A stretch of DNA of 64,000 nt from Unio delphinus (lineage: Eukaryota > Mollusca > Bivalvia > Unionida > Unionidae), in NCBI GenBank assembly GCA_029339505.1, contig JAQISU010000098.1, positions 1,621,501 to 1,685,500 on the forward strand, written 5' to 3'. Under the pieces are notes generated by a model, which was given only the letters and a program-made list of their open reading frames with translations, was not told the origin of the DNA and did no database searches. A program made the position numbers and the translations under genes. This document shows positions 1-13,954 of the stretch, one piece after another. The stretch's first letter is position 1, and each line of letters opens with the position of its first letter.

Positions 1-3000
1 TACATGTAACTTTATCCCAGTTTCATGCAGAAGCCATATTTCAGTTATAACATATTTGTTATCATGATTAATATGCTTATATGAGACAGGCTTTCTGCAT
101 GATCCATGCCATGATAACAAACTTCAAAATCAGCTTTTCACAAAAAGTGGAATGCTTTTTCATATCCTGTTTTTCTTGATTGTAACCTCTGAAATTCTCA
201 TTAACAGCCATCAATGAATTTTACGTGATATTTCAGTTGCTTGGAATTTGCTACTTTCATGCACTGACATACTTAGACATCTCAACAGACTTTAAACACT
301 GAAGTCAATCTCAGATTATGTCCCTTTAGCTATTGACTAATCCATCCATAATCAATTAGGATATTTAATCTTGTCCAAATTACTTTTGATCATTCATAGT
401 ATAGACTCTAATCTATCGCAACTACTTGAAGCACCAAAGCAGAACATTCATTGTAGAGAGGATCAAGGTAATGTGTATTGTTTTGCTAATGTGTATTGTT
501 TTATGCTAATGTGTATTGTTTTATGCTAATTGGGCATTTTAGTAACCCATCCATAATCAATTAACATCCTTGATCCTTTTGGAATTACTTCTGCTCGTAC
601 ATAGTATAATCGACATAGACAAATTTCAAACAATGAAGCCAGCAGACCATGCTGATGGGATCAAAAGGTAACGTTAGCAAGTACACTGCCTCGCCCTGCA
701 TAAGCCAGTTTAATCAAGTCATCACAAACAGTATTACCATAATATTCAACATGGAACCAAAAAGTGACCCAAAAATATTGGAAATAATCAAATTTTTCAC
801 TAATAATTTTGCATACACTGGAGATTTCAGTGAATGATGGGAAACACCCTAAACCCAGGAGATAAACTCTCCCATTTGGAGGTTCACTTTATTGATTAAA
901 ACACTTGTGATATCTTCAATGATTATGCATAATTAAGTGAGAATTATTGCTCTTTATTACTTAAATGTACATGTACACATTTTATGATTATTTTCCTCTG
1001 TAAATTGTGTCAGAGTTACATCTATCTGCACCTAGACTTGGTTCCAAGCCATCCTATTGCAATCATGTAACTACCAGGTAGTAATTTATTGCTTTCAGAT
1101 TGTAATCATCAGGTATAGATTATTTGATTTTCATAATTTACAGTGATGTCATCTTTGTGGAAGCAAGATAGAGCAAGTCCTCAATCATAATTTAACCTCT
1201 ATGCAAAGCACACGAGGCAAGTCGGCTAAAATATTTGCAAAATAGAGCAATTATCATCATAAAAATATTTTTCAGGAAATTAAATTAGTCAAAGTTTTCA
1301 AGGGAATGGGATTATGATAAGAGACTTCTTCAATGAGAAACAGTTGTAACAAGCACATTTTGGCAATGTCTCCTATCAATTGATCTATCTATATACAGTG
1401 ATCTCCCTTTGTAGGAAGAGTCTAAAAGCATTGCAAGTCAGGATGGTTGATAAAGAGGTAACATATATATTAAGTTCTAAGTCATTTCCATCTGCAAAGT
1501 AAACAGACTGATCTGGTGTCCCACTGATACATCAGCAAACAGGGGAAAAAAATGTGACCAATTGATTCATACGACTATTTCCTAGCAGTTATCACTGCTA
1601 ATATCCACTAATGGAGGATGTATATAATAATTTGACTTCTCATGATACTTTTTGTTGTACATTACTAATCCGTACAACATACATCTTTATATTTTTTAAT
1701 TTACTAATCTGAGATATACCTTTGTATATTTTAATTTACTAATCCATACAAGATGTCCCTTTTGCACGAAAACTTGCATATTTGGATTTGGAACGTTTTA
1801 TAGAAAACTGACTGAAAAAAATTTGTATCTCTTGTTATGTCTTTATTATAATATTACCATTGTGTGGCTTGTTATATAACATATGTTGTGATAAAAGGAA
1901 AAGATTGGAAGTGGATGCCATATCTCAGAAAACAAAACTCAGAATTACTGGCTCATACTCAGTCCCGAAGCCAATTATTTTCTGTGTAATCCTAACATTA
2001 TTTCATGTACCTGATAATGGAAAATATCAATGTATCATGTCTTATTGGAATAATCCACTTGGCCCAAAAATGTTCTGTTGTCGATTGCCTTGTCAGTTAC
2101 TAGCCTTCTGACAGGTCAGTTATGTTCCTATGTTCATACTTTATATTGAATAATCTTTATAAAGTATAATAAGTAAGGTGTTATTTATTGGGGTTTTTTC
2201 CCCGGCAGCTCTAAATCTTTCTTGATTAACACAAAAAATGCCAGAGTTAGTGAATATTTAAGTTATATATAGCCTGAGACATAGCTACCAATTGTCTTGT
2301 TTTTTCTGTATTTGTCAAGTATTTTGGACCTGCACACAGGTGTGTTTTTCTTGTTAAAATTCAAATTTGTTAAAATTAGAAACAAAATTAAAAATTTCCA
2401 TGCAATTTTCTGGTTAAATGGACACCTGGATCCATTCTGAGAGTAAATGTAAGCATGTCTATAGAGATATAGAGCTCTTATGATTTGTTAATTTGAAATC
2501 AAGGCTGCCATGTCAGTCTTTAACCACTTCTTTAAGTTTCTAGTGTCACTGGTAAAAAAAATTCGCATACTTTTTCCGGACAGTAAAATCACAAAGAATT
2601 ACTGTGTGCTAGAACAAAACAGTTCACTGAAACAAATGACACAGAATTCAGATTATCAATGAAAAATGTTTTGTAATCGATATGGATTGGAAAAAAACAA
2701 GATGTAGAAAAGGTGTTCATAAACAGCCTGTGTCTGAGGGTGAATGTGTTGCACTCTTGCACCTTCTTCATGGACATCCGAATGGAGCAGTGGCCATACT
2801 GAAGGTGCAAGAGTGCAAACACGTGAAATTTTCACAATAAATAATGAAGATAGTTAATTGTCCCCCTTTACTGATCGATGTTGTTGCTGAAAATAGTTAC
2901 TTATACATTAAAGTTTTAAAAAGCAACATTTATTCCTGAAAATCAATATTTTTGTCATAAGCAGTCATTATTTTGTACCCTGAGGTTGATAATTATGCTG

Positions 3001-3757
3001 AGATAAACAAAATTTCAGTTGTAGTACATGTTGTAGTAATCTTTTCTTGAATATATGAAATTATTAGAAAGCAATTGTTGGTTGTATTTTATTTGTATTA
3101 ATCTCTTTGTACTTGCTAATATTTTATTGTTCCTTTTATATCTCAGAAAAAGAACAAAATTTTAAAAAAATCAAGTCAAATAGAGAACAGTGTTGCATGC
3201 TTCAAATTCAGCAGCTTTGTGATTTTTAATGAACATACTTTGGTATCAGTGAATAAAACCAGTATTTAATAACAATGCAGTGAATACAGCATTATAAAAA
3301 ATCAGTATTTCATTACACGGCAGTGAATACAGCATTATGAAAATTCAGTATTTAGTTCCGCTTCATTGAATAAAGCATTATGAAAAATTATTTTTAATTA
3401 CACATCAATGAATACAGCATTATGAAAAATCATATATTTAATTACACTTAAATGAATACAGATATTTGCACTACAATGGATGAATGTTATATCATTGCAA
3501 GCAGATATTTTTAAGAATGAAAGAATTTTATGTTAGAAAAATTATTAGAAGCACAACAGTAATCTTTACAATGTGGCATGCTTTTCATTCTTTATTTCAC
3601 TCGTTATAATGATATGTGTAGTGTATTCAGACTCACTTGGACATTTTCTCATGCATAACATTTGACAATAAAGGCTATTTACTACAAATATTCAATAGTG
3701 ATAGTTAATAGCTAAGACAGTGTTGTTATGACAATAGTGCCTGCTTCTGCTTGAGCA
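1..3757. other. Gene-free AT-rich region
   Basis: No exon or long reading frame could be supported on either strand. The sequence is AT-rich, with a small triplicate of a motif around GCTAATGTGTATTG near 470-530. An imperfect tandem repeat near 3245-3465 is listed separately. It may be intergenic or part of an intron or 3' region of a minus-strand gene ending at 3758. Confidence 0.5.
3245..3465. repeat. Imperfect tandem repeat, about 43-45 bp, 5 copies
   Basis: A unit containing CAGTGAATACAGCATTATGA, followed by a run of A and a TCAGTATTTA-like stretch, recurs about five times with considerable divergence. No coding potential is apparent. Confidence 0.6.
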
Positions 3758-3810
3758 TTACTGTTTCTTTGACTTGGCATGGATGTCCTGGCACTTGTTA
3801 CTGATGGATT
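3758..3810 (-). CDS. Candidate terminal coding exon, unknown gene
   Basis: On the minus strand a strong acceptor with a long pyrimidine tract (TTTCTTTTTCTTCAG) precedes 53 nt that read, after two leading bases, SISNKCQDIHAKSKKQ and then stop. A Lys-rich C-terminus behind a good acceptor is typical of a last exon. No upstream exon could be linked with confidence in the following 5 kb, and the peptide is not recognised. It could be chance. Confidence 0.2.
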
Positions 3811-4980
3811 CTGAAGAAAAAGAAAAGAATTATGTTTAATATATGTCTGTATCAAGCCCATAGAATCCCTTGTATATGCCCAACATGTCCAATTGTAATG
3901 AAATTAAAACTGACTGCAAAGTACTCCTGTCAGATATTGAGTATTTATGAAAGTAAATCTTAATTCTTTTTTTCTTAAAATGAAATTCACAGCTGTAGAA
4001 TCAAATAATTTAAATCTCTTATCTGACAAAACATGCACGGCATGGCAAAACTTTGTTTGACAGCTGTCAGACTCCCTCAGACATTGGTCATAATTGCTGC
4101 CTCTTCCTTGTTTCTAACTTCCATAAAACAAAAATGAAGGTATACACTACTATGCCCATTTTATTCCATCTATATAGCTATGCAAACTGTCAAACATTAA
4201 ACAGGATTTCTGCTTTAAATTGTCATGACCACTATAACAATAAATGTCATTTCAAATGAAAGTTAATTACACAGAAGATAAAAAGAAGGAAAAGAGCATT
4301 CAAAGCATTTATACTAGATTTTTAGCTCTTCTTGTCATAGACCAGAAGAGTGTATGGAATGGTCAATCATCCTTGTTATCACTGAAGAATGTCAAAGATG
4401 GTTTTAACACTAGGCAGATAAACAGTAGAAATAGTCTTATCTTGAATTCCATGAAATTATTTTCTGCCATTAAATCGTCAGCCCTTTCTAAAATTACTTT
4501 TTTTTTAATTGGTTGTTCAGTAGTAAATAAATTTGATAGTGTAAATTGCAACTGATTAAGTATTTAACACTGAATAAAATCACAATACTATTATTTTCTT
4601 GTTGGTATTAACAAACATAATGTTACCACTATCCATCTTGAATAAGAGAAAGAAAATGCAATTGGGATGAAAAACTAAGTTCCAAAGAAGCCATGTTTCA
4701 ACAGCAAATGGTTGAACCAGTTCTCATAGCCAAAATGAAACAAAATCTTTGTTGAGTACAATGTTTTGTAGGCATTCAATGTTTTTAGAGTTATACCAAA
4801 AGGCACAAGCAGAAGAACAATTTAATAAGTTCATGTATTCAGAAATGTTAAAATGTAACCCCATGTCAACCTTTGTGGGATGTGATACACATGTACACTC
4901 CTTAAAAGATGCAACAATGGCTAAAAGCAATTGTTGCTATGGACAACAAAGTGTCAGACAAGGCAGATGAAGCTATGACA

Positions 4981-5037
<57 letters not shown>

Positions 5038-5536
5038 GGATCCATTTAGTGGTAGTAAAATGATTATGTAACATGTATTTTATTATAAGACTGTGTCACT
5101 ATAAAGAAGCATACTCCTTGACTCCAGACGGAAGTAGTATAATGTGGTATGTGTGGATTGTCTAGTGCAGAAAAAGAGCACTTTGTATTTCATAACCAAA
5201 ATAACTTTTTTCTCTTATCCACTGTCATGATGAAAAGCTACTGTGGTAATATGCAAGAAGTGTTACAATCTTAGGCCCTGCCCTGTCTACACAAATGTAC
5301 ATGATACAGTCTACCAAGCTTTAATAGGTACCAACATCTACAGAGAGTTGAAATTGTAATAGGCTGACACACATCTGAGGAAATAATGTACATGAAGCTG
5401 CTTAATGCCATGGAAACTTATATAAGCTCCAAATAATAAATCTCCAGTGTAAGTTATAACTAGAACAGTTTTATGCTTAAATTTTGTCGAGAGCGCCATT
5501 ACATATTTGGTTAAAAAAAATACTTTGGTGGTACTT
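3811..5536. other. Gene-free region with an AT microsatellite
   Basis: No supported exon was found. Several short frames (around 4244-4555 and 4749-4970) have no recognisable domain and no codon signature. An (AT)n tract lies at 4984-5034. Confidence 0.45.
4984..5034. repeat. (AT)n microsatellite
   Basis: About 25 uninterrupted AT dinucleotides. Confidence 0.95.
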
Positions 5537-5775
5537 GTTGTAGGGTTTAACGCCATTTTTCAGCACACAATTGGCTATATATGGCGGCCAGTATTAATGG
5601 TGGAGGAAGAACCCAAGAAATACCCCCGGAAAGCACCACCGACCCACAAGAAGCTACTGGCAAGCTTTCTCACATACCCACATTGGCAGAATCTGAGACT
5701 CGAACCCACGCAGACAGAGGTGAGATGGAGTGATCCGTAACGGAGAGTGCTTTAGACCACCTGGGACCACCTGGT
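5537..5775 (-). mobile_element. tRNA-derived SINE, near full length
   Basis: Read on the minus strand, this copy starts with a tRNA-like head (A-box region around AGGTGGTCTAAAGCACTC, B box GGTTCGAGTCTC) and continues into a conserved body. It ends in GCTGAAAAATGGCGTTAAAC, the tail shared with copies at 10098-10280 and 37824-38071. The head has a long insert between the boxes, as expected from a class II (Leu/Ser-type) tRNA ancestor. Transcription would be by RNA polymerase III if active. Confidence 0.8.
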
Positions 5776-6282
5776 TGGTACTTAGTGAGTTCAAAATATA
5801 TAGAGTAATCTGATTATAATGCTGCCCTTAAAAGAACGTTCTGCTTTATAGTGAAACCACCTTAAAATGAAGTACCTAATATAGTATATTGAATTCTAAT
5901 ACTGAATAATGTATTTGGGTGCATGACCATACTTGTCTTTAAACAGGAAGCACATTATAATGATGGACTTTATAATGAGGGAGTGCCTTATAACGAGAAC
6001 CATGTTATAATGATGGGCCTTAATTTGCAAGGTGTTGTATTATCTTCTGAAGAAAAAATGGTTTATAATGTACAAAATCTAAAAGCGTTTGTATTTGTGC
6101 AATCTTGAAATACAAACTCGGACATTTTGCAGTCAAAAATAACTACCATACAGTGTACAGGGCATGAACAAACACGAACTAAGGAGTTAATATTTTGGTG
6201 TTGTATTTATGCTAGGAATAGATATTTGATGGAATGAAAATTAAGCGATACTGATAAGTTGATAACGCCATATTCCCATGAA

Positions 6283-6590
6283 GTACATCGTGATGGGAAA
6301 AGTTTGAACTTTCAAAGCTCATCGTGATGGGAAAGGTTTGAACTTTCTAAGCACATCGTGATCGGAACAGTTTGAACTTTCTAAGCACATCGTGATGGGA
6401 AAGGTTTGAACTTTCTAAGCACATCGTGATCGGAAAAGTTTGGACTTTCTAAGCACATCGTGATAGAGAAAGTTTGGACTTTCTAATCAAATTGTGATGA
6501 TGAAAGTTTGGACTTTCTAAGGACATCGTGATGAGGAAAGTTTGGACTTTCTGAGTACATGGTGATGAGGAACGTTTGGACTTTCATAGC
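6283..6590. repeat. Tandem repeat, about 34 bp, about 9 copies
   Basis: The units carry CACATCGTGATGGGAAA followed by GTTTGAACTTTCTAAG. Early units read GGGAAAGGTTTGAAC and later ones read GAGAAAGTTTGGAC, so the array drifts gradually from left to right. Confidence 0.85.
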
Positions 6591-7298
6591 TCAAAGGTTG
6601 GAAGCTATAAATCTGCTAATTTGTGCTGAAGTTATTTCTGGTTTTTCCTTGAGATAAAATGGACAAGATAGTAAGTGTCACCTGAGGAATGATCTCTCTG
6701 AAAAGTGTTTCTCATATTAGCATACATATCAAATACAAGTACAACATGTGCATGATCCTTGACCTTATCCGGTAAAATGGCCAAATTCTGTCTTCACAAT
6801 GTTTTTGTACCTGCCAGATTCTAACAGAGAGAGAGAGAGATGAAGACATGATCCCGTTTTTACTCTTGTATGTTTCAGATTTTGTATTGCAGTTGGAGGG
6901 AAGAAGGTAATACTTACATTACATTTTTTTGTCCAAATATGCTAAGTTTGCTGGATTTCCCAGTTACAATCGTTAAAGAAAGACTGTCTCAAGTGAAAAT
7001 ATATTCCACAGTTGTTTGTTTTTATATGAATTAATTGTCCCCAAAATATGATGATTAGAATCCTGTAGCATTAAGTTGATAGAGTTTGGGTGATGAGAAG
7101 CAGCAAAAGTTATTGATGATGACATGTAATTTGAGAGATTCAAAATTTCCTTGAAGGCATTATAAATGAATCTGGTAATATCCATCTTGGTGGAATTTTA
7201 GCACAGAAATATAGACATCTAGTGTGAACAAGTTTAGGCTTAGTTCTACAAATGCATCTATATTCCTACAAAGTTTAGGTTGACCAAGAATCGATTTA

Positions 7299-7505
7299 TC
7301 AATTTTGATTATGGTCTGAGAACAAAGAATCTTGTTTATGGCCTGGGTACATGGAATTTTGATTATAATCTGGGTACATGGAATTATGATTATAATCTGG
7401 GTACATGGAATTATGATTATAATCTGGGTACATGAAATCTTGATTATGGTCCCGAGTCCATAGAATGATGAAAAAGATTAATAATATTATTTCCCCACAC
7501 TTCAC
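7299..7505 (-). repeat. 27-bp minisatellite with an open minus-strand frame
   Basis: A 27-bp unit (TCTGGGTACATGGAATTATG plus 7 bases) repeats about four times on the plus strand. On the minus strand it encodes a nine-residue repeat of the type NSMYPDYNH, downstream of a hydrophobic leader MKCGEIILLIFFIILW that resembles a signal peptide. The whole open frame is 68 residues. It may be a secreted repeat peptide or a chance reading of a minisatellite; there is no splice or family evidence. Confidence 0.35.
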
Positions 7506-8457
7506 CCCACATACAAAGCTTTTTGATACACTTTATAGATGCCAAGATTGTAGCTAATATAAATATTGTACATGCATTGACCATAGTTAATACTTCATAC
7601 ATTATTATATGCTTATGCGTAAAAAGTGCCTTCTCTAAGGCAAGTTAAGTTGGTGTTAAAATTAACGTTGTTACACAGAATTGCTTAGTGTTGAACCCGA
7701 GATCCAGCAATTCGACGGTCACGGGAGCTCTCATTATATCAACTTGTGTTTTAATTATTTTTTTAATCATTAAACTGCCAAATAAACATCATAGCGAAAT
7801 ATAATAAAACAGTATAGTTTATAGACTGATTCTTAGTTGGACATTGAATAGAGATATTGCCATCTAAGCTTAATTCAGAGAAGACTGTCTAGTTTACACA
7901 ATATTTTTTGTTTGTTTTGGAATCGCAGAAGTATTGCAGATTAAGCTTGTTTAGGGGCGGGCGATGTTTTTACAATTGTTTAAATGCTCAATAGCCCCGT
8001 AGACATTACATCATTTGATCACACCATGTGGTTTATGTAACGATACATCAACACATATTTTTAGGAGAAAATATGCTAAACATATGTCTGAATTAAGAAC
8101 AAAAAGACTTTAACAACAACAAATCCAATGCCTATTTGGAGGCCTGATTAAAAAAAAAAAACTTCTGATTTTTACCAGAAATGACAATTAATTAGGTGTT
8201 GCATATTTTCAACGTAGAGGGTCTGCTGGTTGTCAATTAATAATTAGCTTTTACAATATAGTAGAGTGGAATACATTTTGTTGTATCGTTTTCTAAGAGA
8301 CAAAAAAATAATTTTTTTTGTAAAATAATTTTCAGCGGAAACCATTTAATCATTTAAAGATAACACTTAACACAATTCCAGAAATGCAAATGACACATTT
8401 TCCAGTACCGGTATATTTAATAAATAGTTATATCAGTGTTTTCTTTTTTTCACAACT

Positions 8458-8660
8458 TGTATATCCTTAGAACGCCTTGTATGCAGCAGAACCTGTCTTG
8501 AAAGGCCACCCAATCTGCCACAAAAGTATGGTCTGTCAAGACAGGTGGTCTCTCATAGCAGGTTATAATACTTATAATCAATAAATCTGTGCATTGAGGA
8601 TAAGGTCTCACAAGACAGGTGGTCTCACATAACAATGGTCTTTCAAGACAGATTCTACTA
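8458..8660. repeat. Degenerate direct-repeat cluster
   Basis: The motif CAAGACAGGTGGTCTC, with close variants TTGAAAGGCCACC and TTCAAGACAG, recurs four times on alternating strands. This looks like an old MITE-type or satellite fragment. Terminal repeats or target duplications were not identified. Confidence 0.4.
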
Positions 8661-9206
8661 TATTAAATTTCCCAGATAAATGACCAACATGTTAATTCTT
8701 TGGAACAAAATGTCTAGTAAGAGTATCATAATTACAGAATCTCTGTGTTGAACGTATGTCAACTATATTGGATTCACACACGTCAAGAATACAAAGTTCC
8801 TACACAGGTTAAATATGTTTATTATTTGCATATGTGAAACACTTAATTCCTATATTTTTGTGCAAAACCCAATTCATAGCCAGCTATTATTTAAGCAAAC
8901 CTGCCTTTTACTATTTTCTGTGAACCAAACGACATGTTACATATTATATATTTACATGTGTTGCAACATGGCGGTGTAGAGCAATAGCTGAGTATCCTAA
9001 TATAGAGTCTTCATTTCATTCATATTTTAAATATTTAATCATATCTTTATCTGTTCATTTATCTTTTATGCTTTTCTATTCTTGCTCCACTTGTAAAGTC
9101 AGATGAAGAAAATTACATTAAAACTGTGAACAATGTTTTGTGGAATGTAACAGTACAGTTGTGAAAGTGTAATGTAATGCATTATTTCAGACGATAAGTA
9201 TATAGT

Positions 9207-12200
9207 TTAAAGGTTTTCCAAATACTTGTATATATTCCCGTTATCTTTTTTCTGAATTAAATAATTACCCTGATCAATGCCGAGACAGGTCCCCCACTCC
9301 ACAAGGTCAATGTTACCGTCTTCATTCTTGTCACACATGCTCAAAAATGGGATTAGACAGTGCTCCATTGACTTCAAGCTGGCGATAACGTAAAGCAACT
9401 CGCGACGTGTCACTGATCTGTGAATGTAAAATGTAACATCATTATTGTTTTGTATTGCATATGATGTTTATGCTGTAATAATACCCTTTTATCATGAATA
9501 TAACACAGTCTGAATAGAGAAATGAAGAAAAAAAATGTTTTCACTCATTTAGCTAAAATGCAATAAACATTTTTTAAAAAAAATATAATTAACATTCAAC
9601 AAAACTGAGACTTGTTAGCTATACATGATAGAACTTATATAACACGAGGATTCCAGATAAGTCATCTATGGCTTGGATTATATTAGCTGAAACTTGTATA
9701 GATTAAGTAAACATTTGACGTACCTATCCGTAGGATGGACATCCAAGTCACAGAATTTCCAGATCACAGCATCAGTGTGTACTTCGTCGTGCTGCGCAGA
9801 CTCTAACATATCCTTGTACTCATCTAGTTCTTGTCGGTTTGCCTAAAACAAGTGGAACATTTTCTTTTAACATCAATATAATATCAAATTTAAAAATGGA
9901 GACTACTTTTTCTGAATCGACTGTAGGATTTTTCCCCCTAGGTGGCGGGGTTAAAAAGGTTAAAGTTTTTTGTTTCATTCCCACAAGCAGTTTATATGGT
10001 TTAAATGATGCATATGTTCATATATAGAAGTGACTACCGTTAGATGAGGCGCCAGTTCATTACAGGTTAACCAAGCCCCACGAATATTCTGGTATGTACC
10101 ATTTTCAGCTAATGTAGTTAAGTGAGAAAGCTTGCCAGTAGCTTCTCGTGGGTCGGTGGTTCTTTCCGGGTTTTTTCCGGTTTCTTCCTCCACCACTAAT
10201 ACTGGCCGCCATGTATAGCCTATATATTGTGCTGAAAAATGGCGTTAAACCATAAAAAAAAAAAAAAAAAAAAACAAACCATTTTCAGCTCATTTGATCA
10301 GATCACAGCTAATTACCTTGCTCAAAATTAACATCAAAACATCAGTAATGCCGATTGGACCTTGTCGTCAGTCATTGCATGATTTTGATCTCCAGAAAGA
10401 GCTAACTCATCAAGTAATTTTAATTCGCACAAACAGTTCTTACTTCAATCTCTTCATAATAAAGTGTACCTTGTAAATTTCAGATACTAACAGAGCACAC
10501 AGCACATTTTTTATTAGCATTAATGTTATGATGTCATGTCTTCAACGGTTGTCGAAAACTGATATCCAAAGCTTTTAAATAATGGAGGGAAAAGGAAGAA
10601 AAAAGACCAATGACACCTAGGAGAGCTAAACAGTTTTTATCAAATATAACTGAATAAAGTGATTACTTACCAATTCTTGCATTACAACAAAGAGCCAGTC
10701 TCTCATCCGTACAGGAAAATCCTGAAATTCTTCTGCAGGGCACTCCGTTACTTCTGCAATACCAAGATGCATATTGTTATAATATCATATATGATCCATT
10801 GGTTCTTTTTTATTAGTGAAATTAATGCTACTTCTACCGTAGCACAATTTTACAAATAGCAGTAATAATAGGTTACCACACCCGATTCGTTAGGCCTTGA
10901 TTTTAGAGCAACTTGGTGATTATCTTAAGCTGATGGCTTCAGACTTCTCTACTGTAATCTGTCAATCGAAGACATGTCTACTATAATATGTCAAAATCGA
11001 ATTCTCATCTTCTCTAATCTGTCAATCGAATTCTCGTGTCTGTCAATCGAAGACATATCTGTCTCTAATCTATCAAATATAAATTTGTCTACTCTAATCT
11101 GTCAATCGAAGACTTATCTACCCTAATCTGTCAATCGAAGACCTATCTTCTCTGAGCTATCATTATAAAGACTTATCTCCTCTAATTTGTAAATAGTATA
11201 CGTATCAACTCAGATCTGTCAATCAGGGACTTATCTATTCCAATATGTCAATTGAAGACTTGTCTACTCTAACCCGTTAATTTGAGACTTGTCTACCTTT
11301 ATCAGCCAATCAAAGTCTTATCTTCTCTAAAATAACAGTCATGACGGATCTTTAATGTAACCCATTTTAGGTACATTACTGGTTTGTGATAATTTTGCAT
11401 AGGAAAGAGACACTGACAGGCCAAACAGGCATATGTATATACTCAATTTCACTGAAGGTTGTTTCCTTCGTCTACCAAACTGATGGACCGGAAGACGACA
11501 CGTTTCTCAAGGTCAGTTTTCATTATATCATATTAGATAGCTTCATGACGCAGCATCTAAGAAAATGACCGTAAGATTTTTTTTTATTGGAGTATTATTT
11601 TTTAAAGCCTTACTATTTTTATCCCATTTAAAGAGGTTTACTCCCACCATCATCAACCAAATAACATTGGTCAGGAACTCGTTTTTAAACAAAGGAGTCC
11701 CAGCCTCCACCCATCCCCTCTCACACGCGCATATTGGAAAATCATGAATAACATTTAGGTTAGAAGGGTCTTTGTAAATCAGTCTGTACACTCACTTATA
11801 CAGGGTCCGAAATAATCCAGATGGACTCGACGGGCACCTGGAACAGAACAGTCTGGTTTTTCATGTTTGCACAAGCAGTGGTCTCGATCCAGGTCGCATT
11901 CGCTGGGGTAGGTATTATTCTTTGTGCTACATACCTGTGAAAAACATATGAATGAAAATAAAAAGGATGGGGTGAATTTTTTATTTGTTTTTCCTTTGGA
12001 AACAAAATATATTTTTGTCAAAGTATAATCTCTTTATTTTTGTTCTTTAAAAACAATTATGAACCAAGAAACAAAACCTGACCACTACTCCAGCACTATA
12101 GTGTTTTTAAAAATAAATTATTAGATTTTTAAAGATAATGAGGCAGAAAAGTTGGATTTTAAATGAACTTTGAATTTAATTACTCATTTAGACTGACGTT

Positions 12201-13891
12201 TTATACCGATGAGAATGATTTTCTTGATGATATAATAATTAAAATATTTTTAAACTGAAACTGTTTCCATCAGACATTTCAATTTCTTGCGATTAATATA
12301 TGCATGCATGTTGTGTTAAGTTAATATTCCTTCATTTTGTCATGTGTAGAGTATGTAGATGAATTTTATTTTTATTGGTAAATGCCCATTTCCGATGAAC
12401 TTGTATTTATTATCTCCTATTTATGTATCCTTTGCTTTGTGATATTTATTGTTTTGATGATGTTTTTACTGTTGTCTGCTTTTTTTTCTCTCTGTACGTT
12501 TGCTATTTCACATAATGTTGATATACTTCACTGCAGATGATAACGATGAAGTACCTGATAAACTGGGTTGTCTTCTTCGGGACAAGGTCCACGACAAATA
12601 CACTGGGGAACGCCCTCGTCTAAAACACAGGTCTCCCCTCGATTACACTGCTTGTTGTTACAGGGATCTACGCAGAATACAAAATTTGTCCTCATAGAGA
12701 GCGATAATACTTATTTTACATATGCATTTATGTTTAATTCTGTATACGGCGAATATGAATCGAAACAAGTGCTATTTTTGTCTGAATATATGGTCAAATT
12801 TTTCTCAACTCCAAAAGAGATACCTAAATCTTAACCATCATGAGCTCTCAGTGATCTTACAGTCACATCATAAAAGAACATTGTTTATTAATCTTAATGG
12901 TTGTGTGCAAATCGTAGGCGTACTTTGTAGTTGTCGGGGGGGGGGGGGCGTGTGGAGGTCGCGCATTGCACAGTAAATCGGTCACGTAATTTTTCGGGGT
13001 GAATTTGTTTTTCATTCTTATTTTGGTCTTCACATTGCTTTAAAATATATTATTGCTATGATTTATAAAGGTATAAAATAACTATTATGTATATATTATG
13101 TAAGTTGAAGAAGAAACAAAAACCATTATCTTGAGGAAAAAGAAAGAAAAAAATGCCACACTCGAATTTAAAACACGTCACCCCAATCATTTGTGTTTAA
13201 AATTTATCTCAGACAAAGTCATGAAAACATAAGAGTGATGATCAAGATAAAAACTAAACAGAACAGTCTACACATGCAACCAATAAAAGAGAAATCGGAT
13301 TATGTTTGATAATATAACATCATCCATGAATGCTTGTAATCAGGAAATCCCGACAAAAAGGTACAACAAAACAATGTCAATGCAGACAGTGCTTCCTATC
13401 CCTTCTGTTCGAATAAACAAGAAATCAGATTTGATTGATCGGTTTAAAGACTTATGGAGCAAGATGCACATACAACGCCATACTTCCGAGAAATAGACAT
13501 AGCCATGATTAAGTGCAGCTGATTCGAAATTTGAGGTTTAGAAGTGTTTCCAATCTTTTGGGCGATCAGGTAAAGGATAACAATTTTCATTGCATGCATT
13601 CATCTAGACCATCTCGACATCCCTAACGTTTGCTGTATCAAGGTTTCATAAACGAAAGGATACACAGAGATAACATAATTTAAGTTAATTTAAAGCTGAG
13701 GAATAATACTGTTCACTTATTAGAAAAGACGGATATCACAATATACATAATCAAATGACTTGAATTAAAATTTTAAAAAAAAAGACTAGTCATGGCCAAA
13801 CAGCATTTTGCGGTAATTAACAAGGTCTCAGACCTTGATTACGCCACATAAAATATCGGGCACGAAGGTAGGAAATTAAAAGCAATAACGT

Positions 13892-13954
<63 letters not shown>

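Larger units (their letters stand above)
5776..9206. other. Region downstream of SPARC, repeats and probable 3'UTR
   Basis: No coding exon was supported. The SPARC 3' untranslated region must lie at the high-coordinate end of this stretch. A minus-strand AATAAA (8818-8823) is one possible polyadenylation signal, but others exist, so the transcript end is unresolved. Tandem repeats at 6283-6590 and 7325-7450 and a repeat cluster at 8458-8660 are listed separately. Confidence 0.4.
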
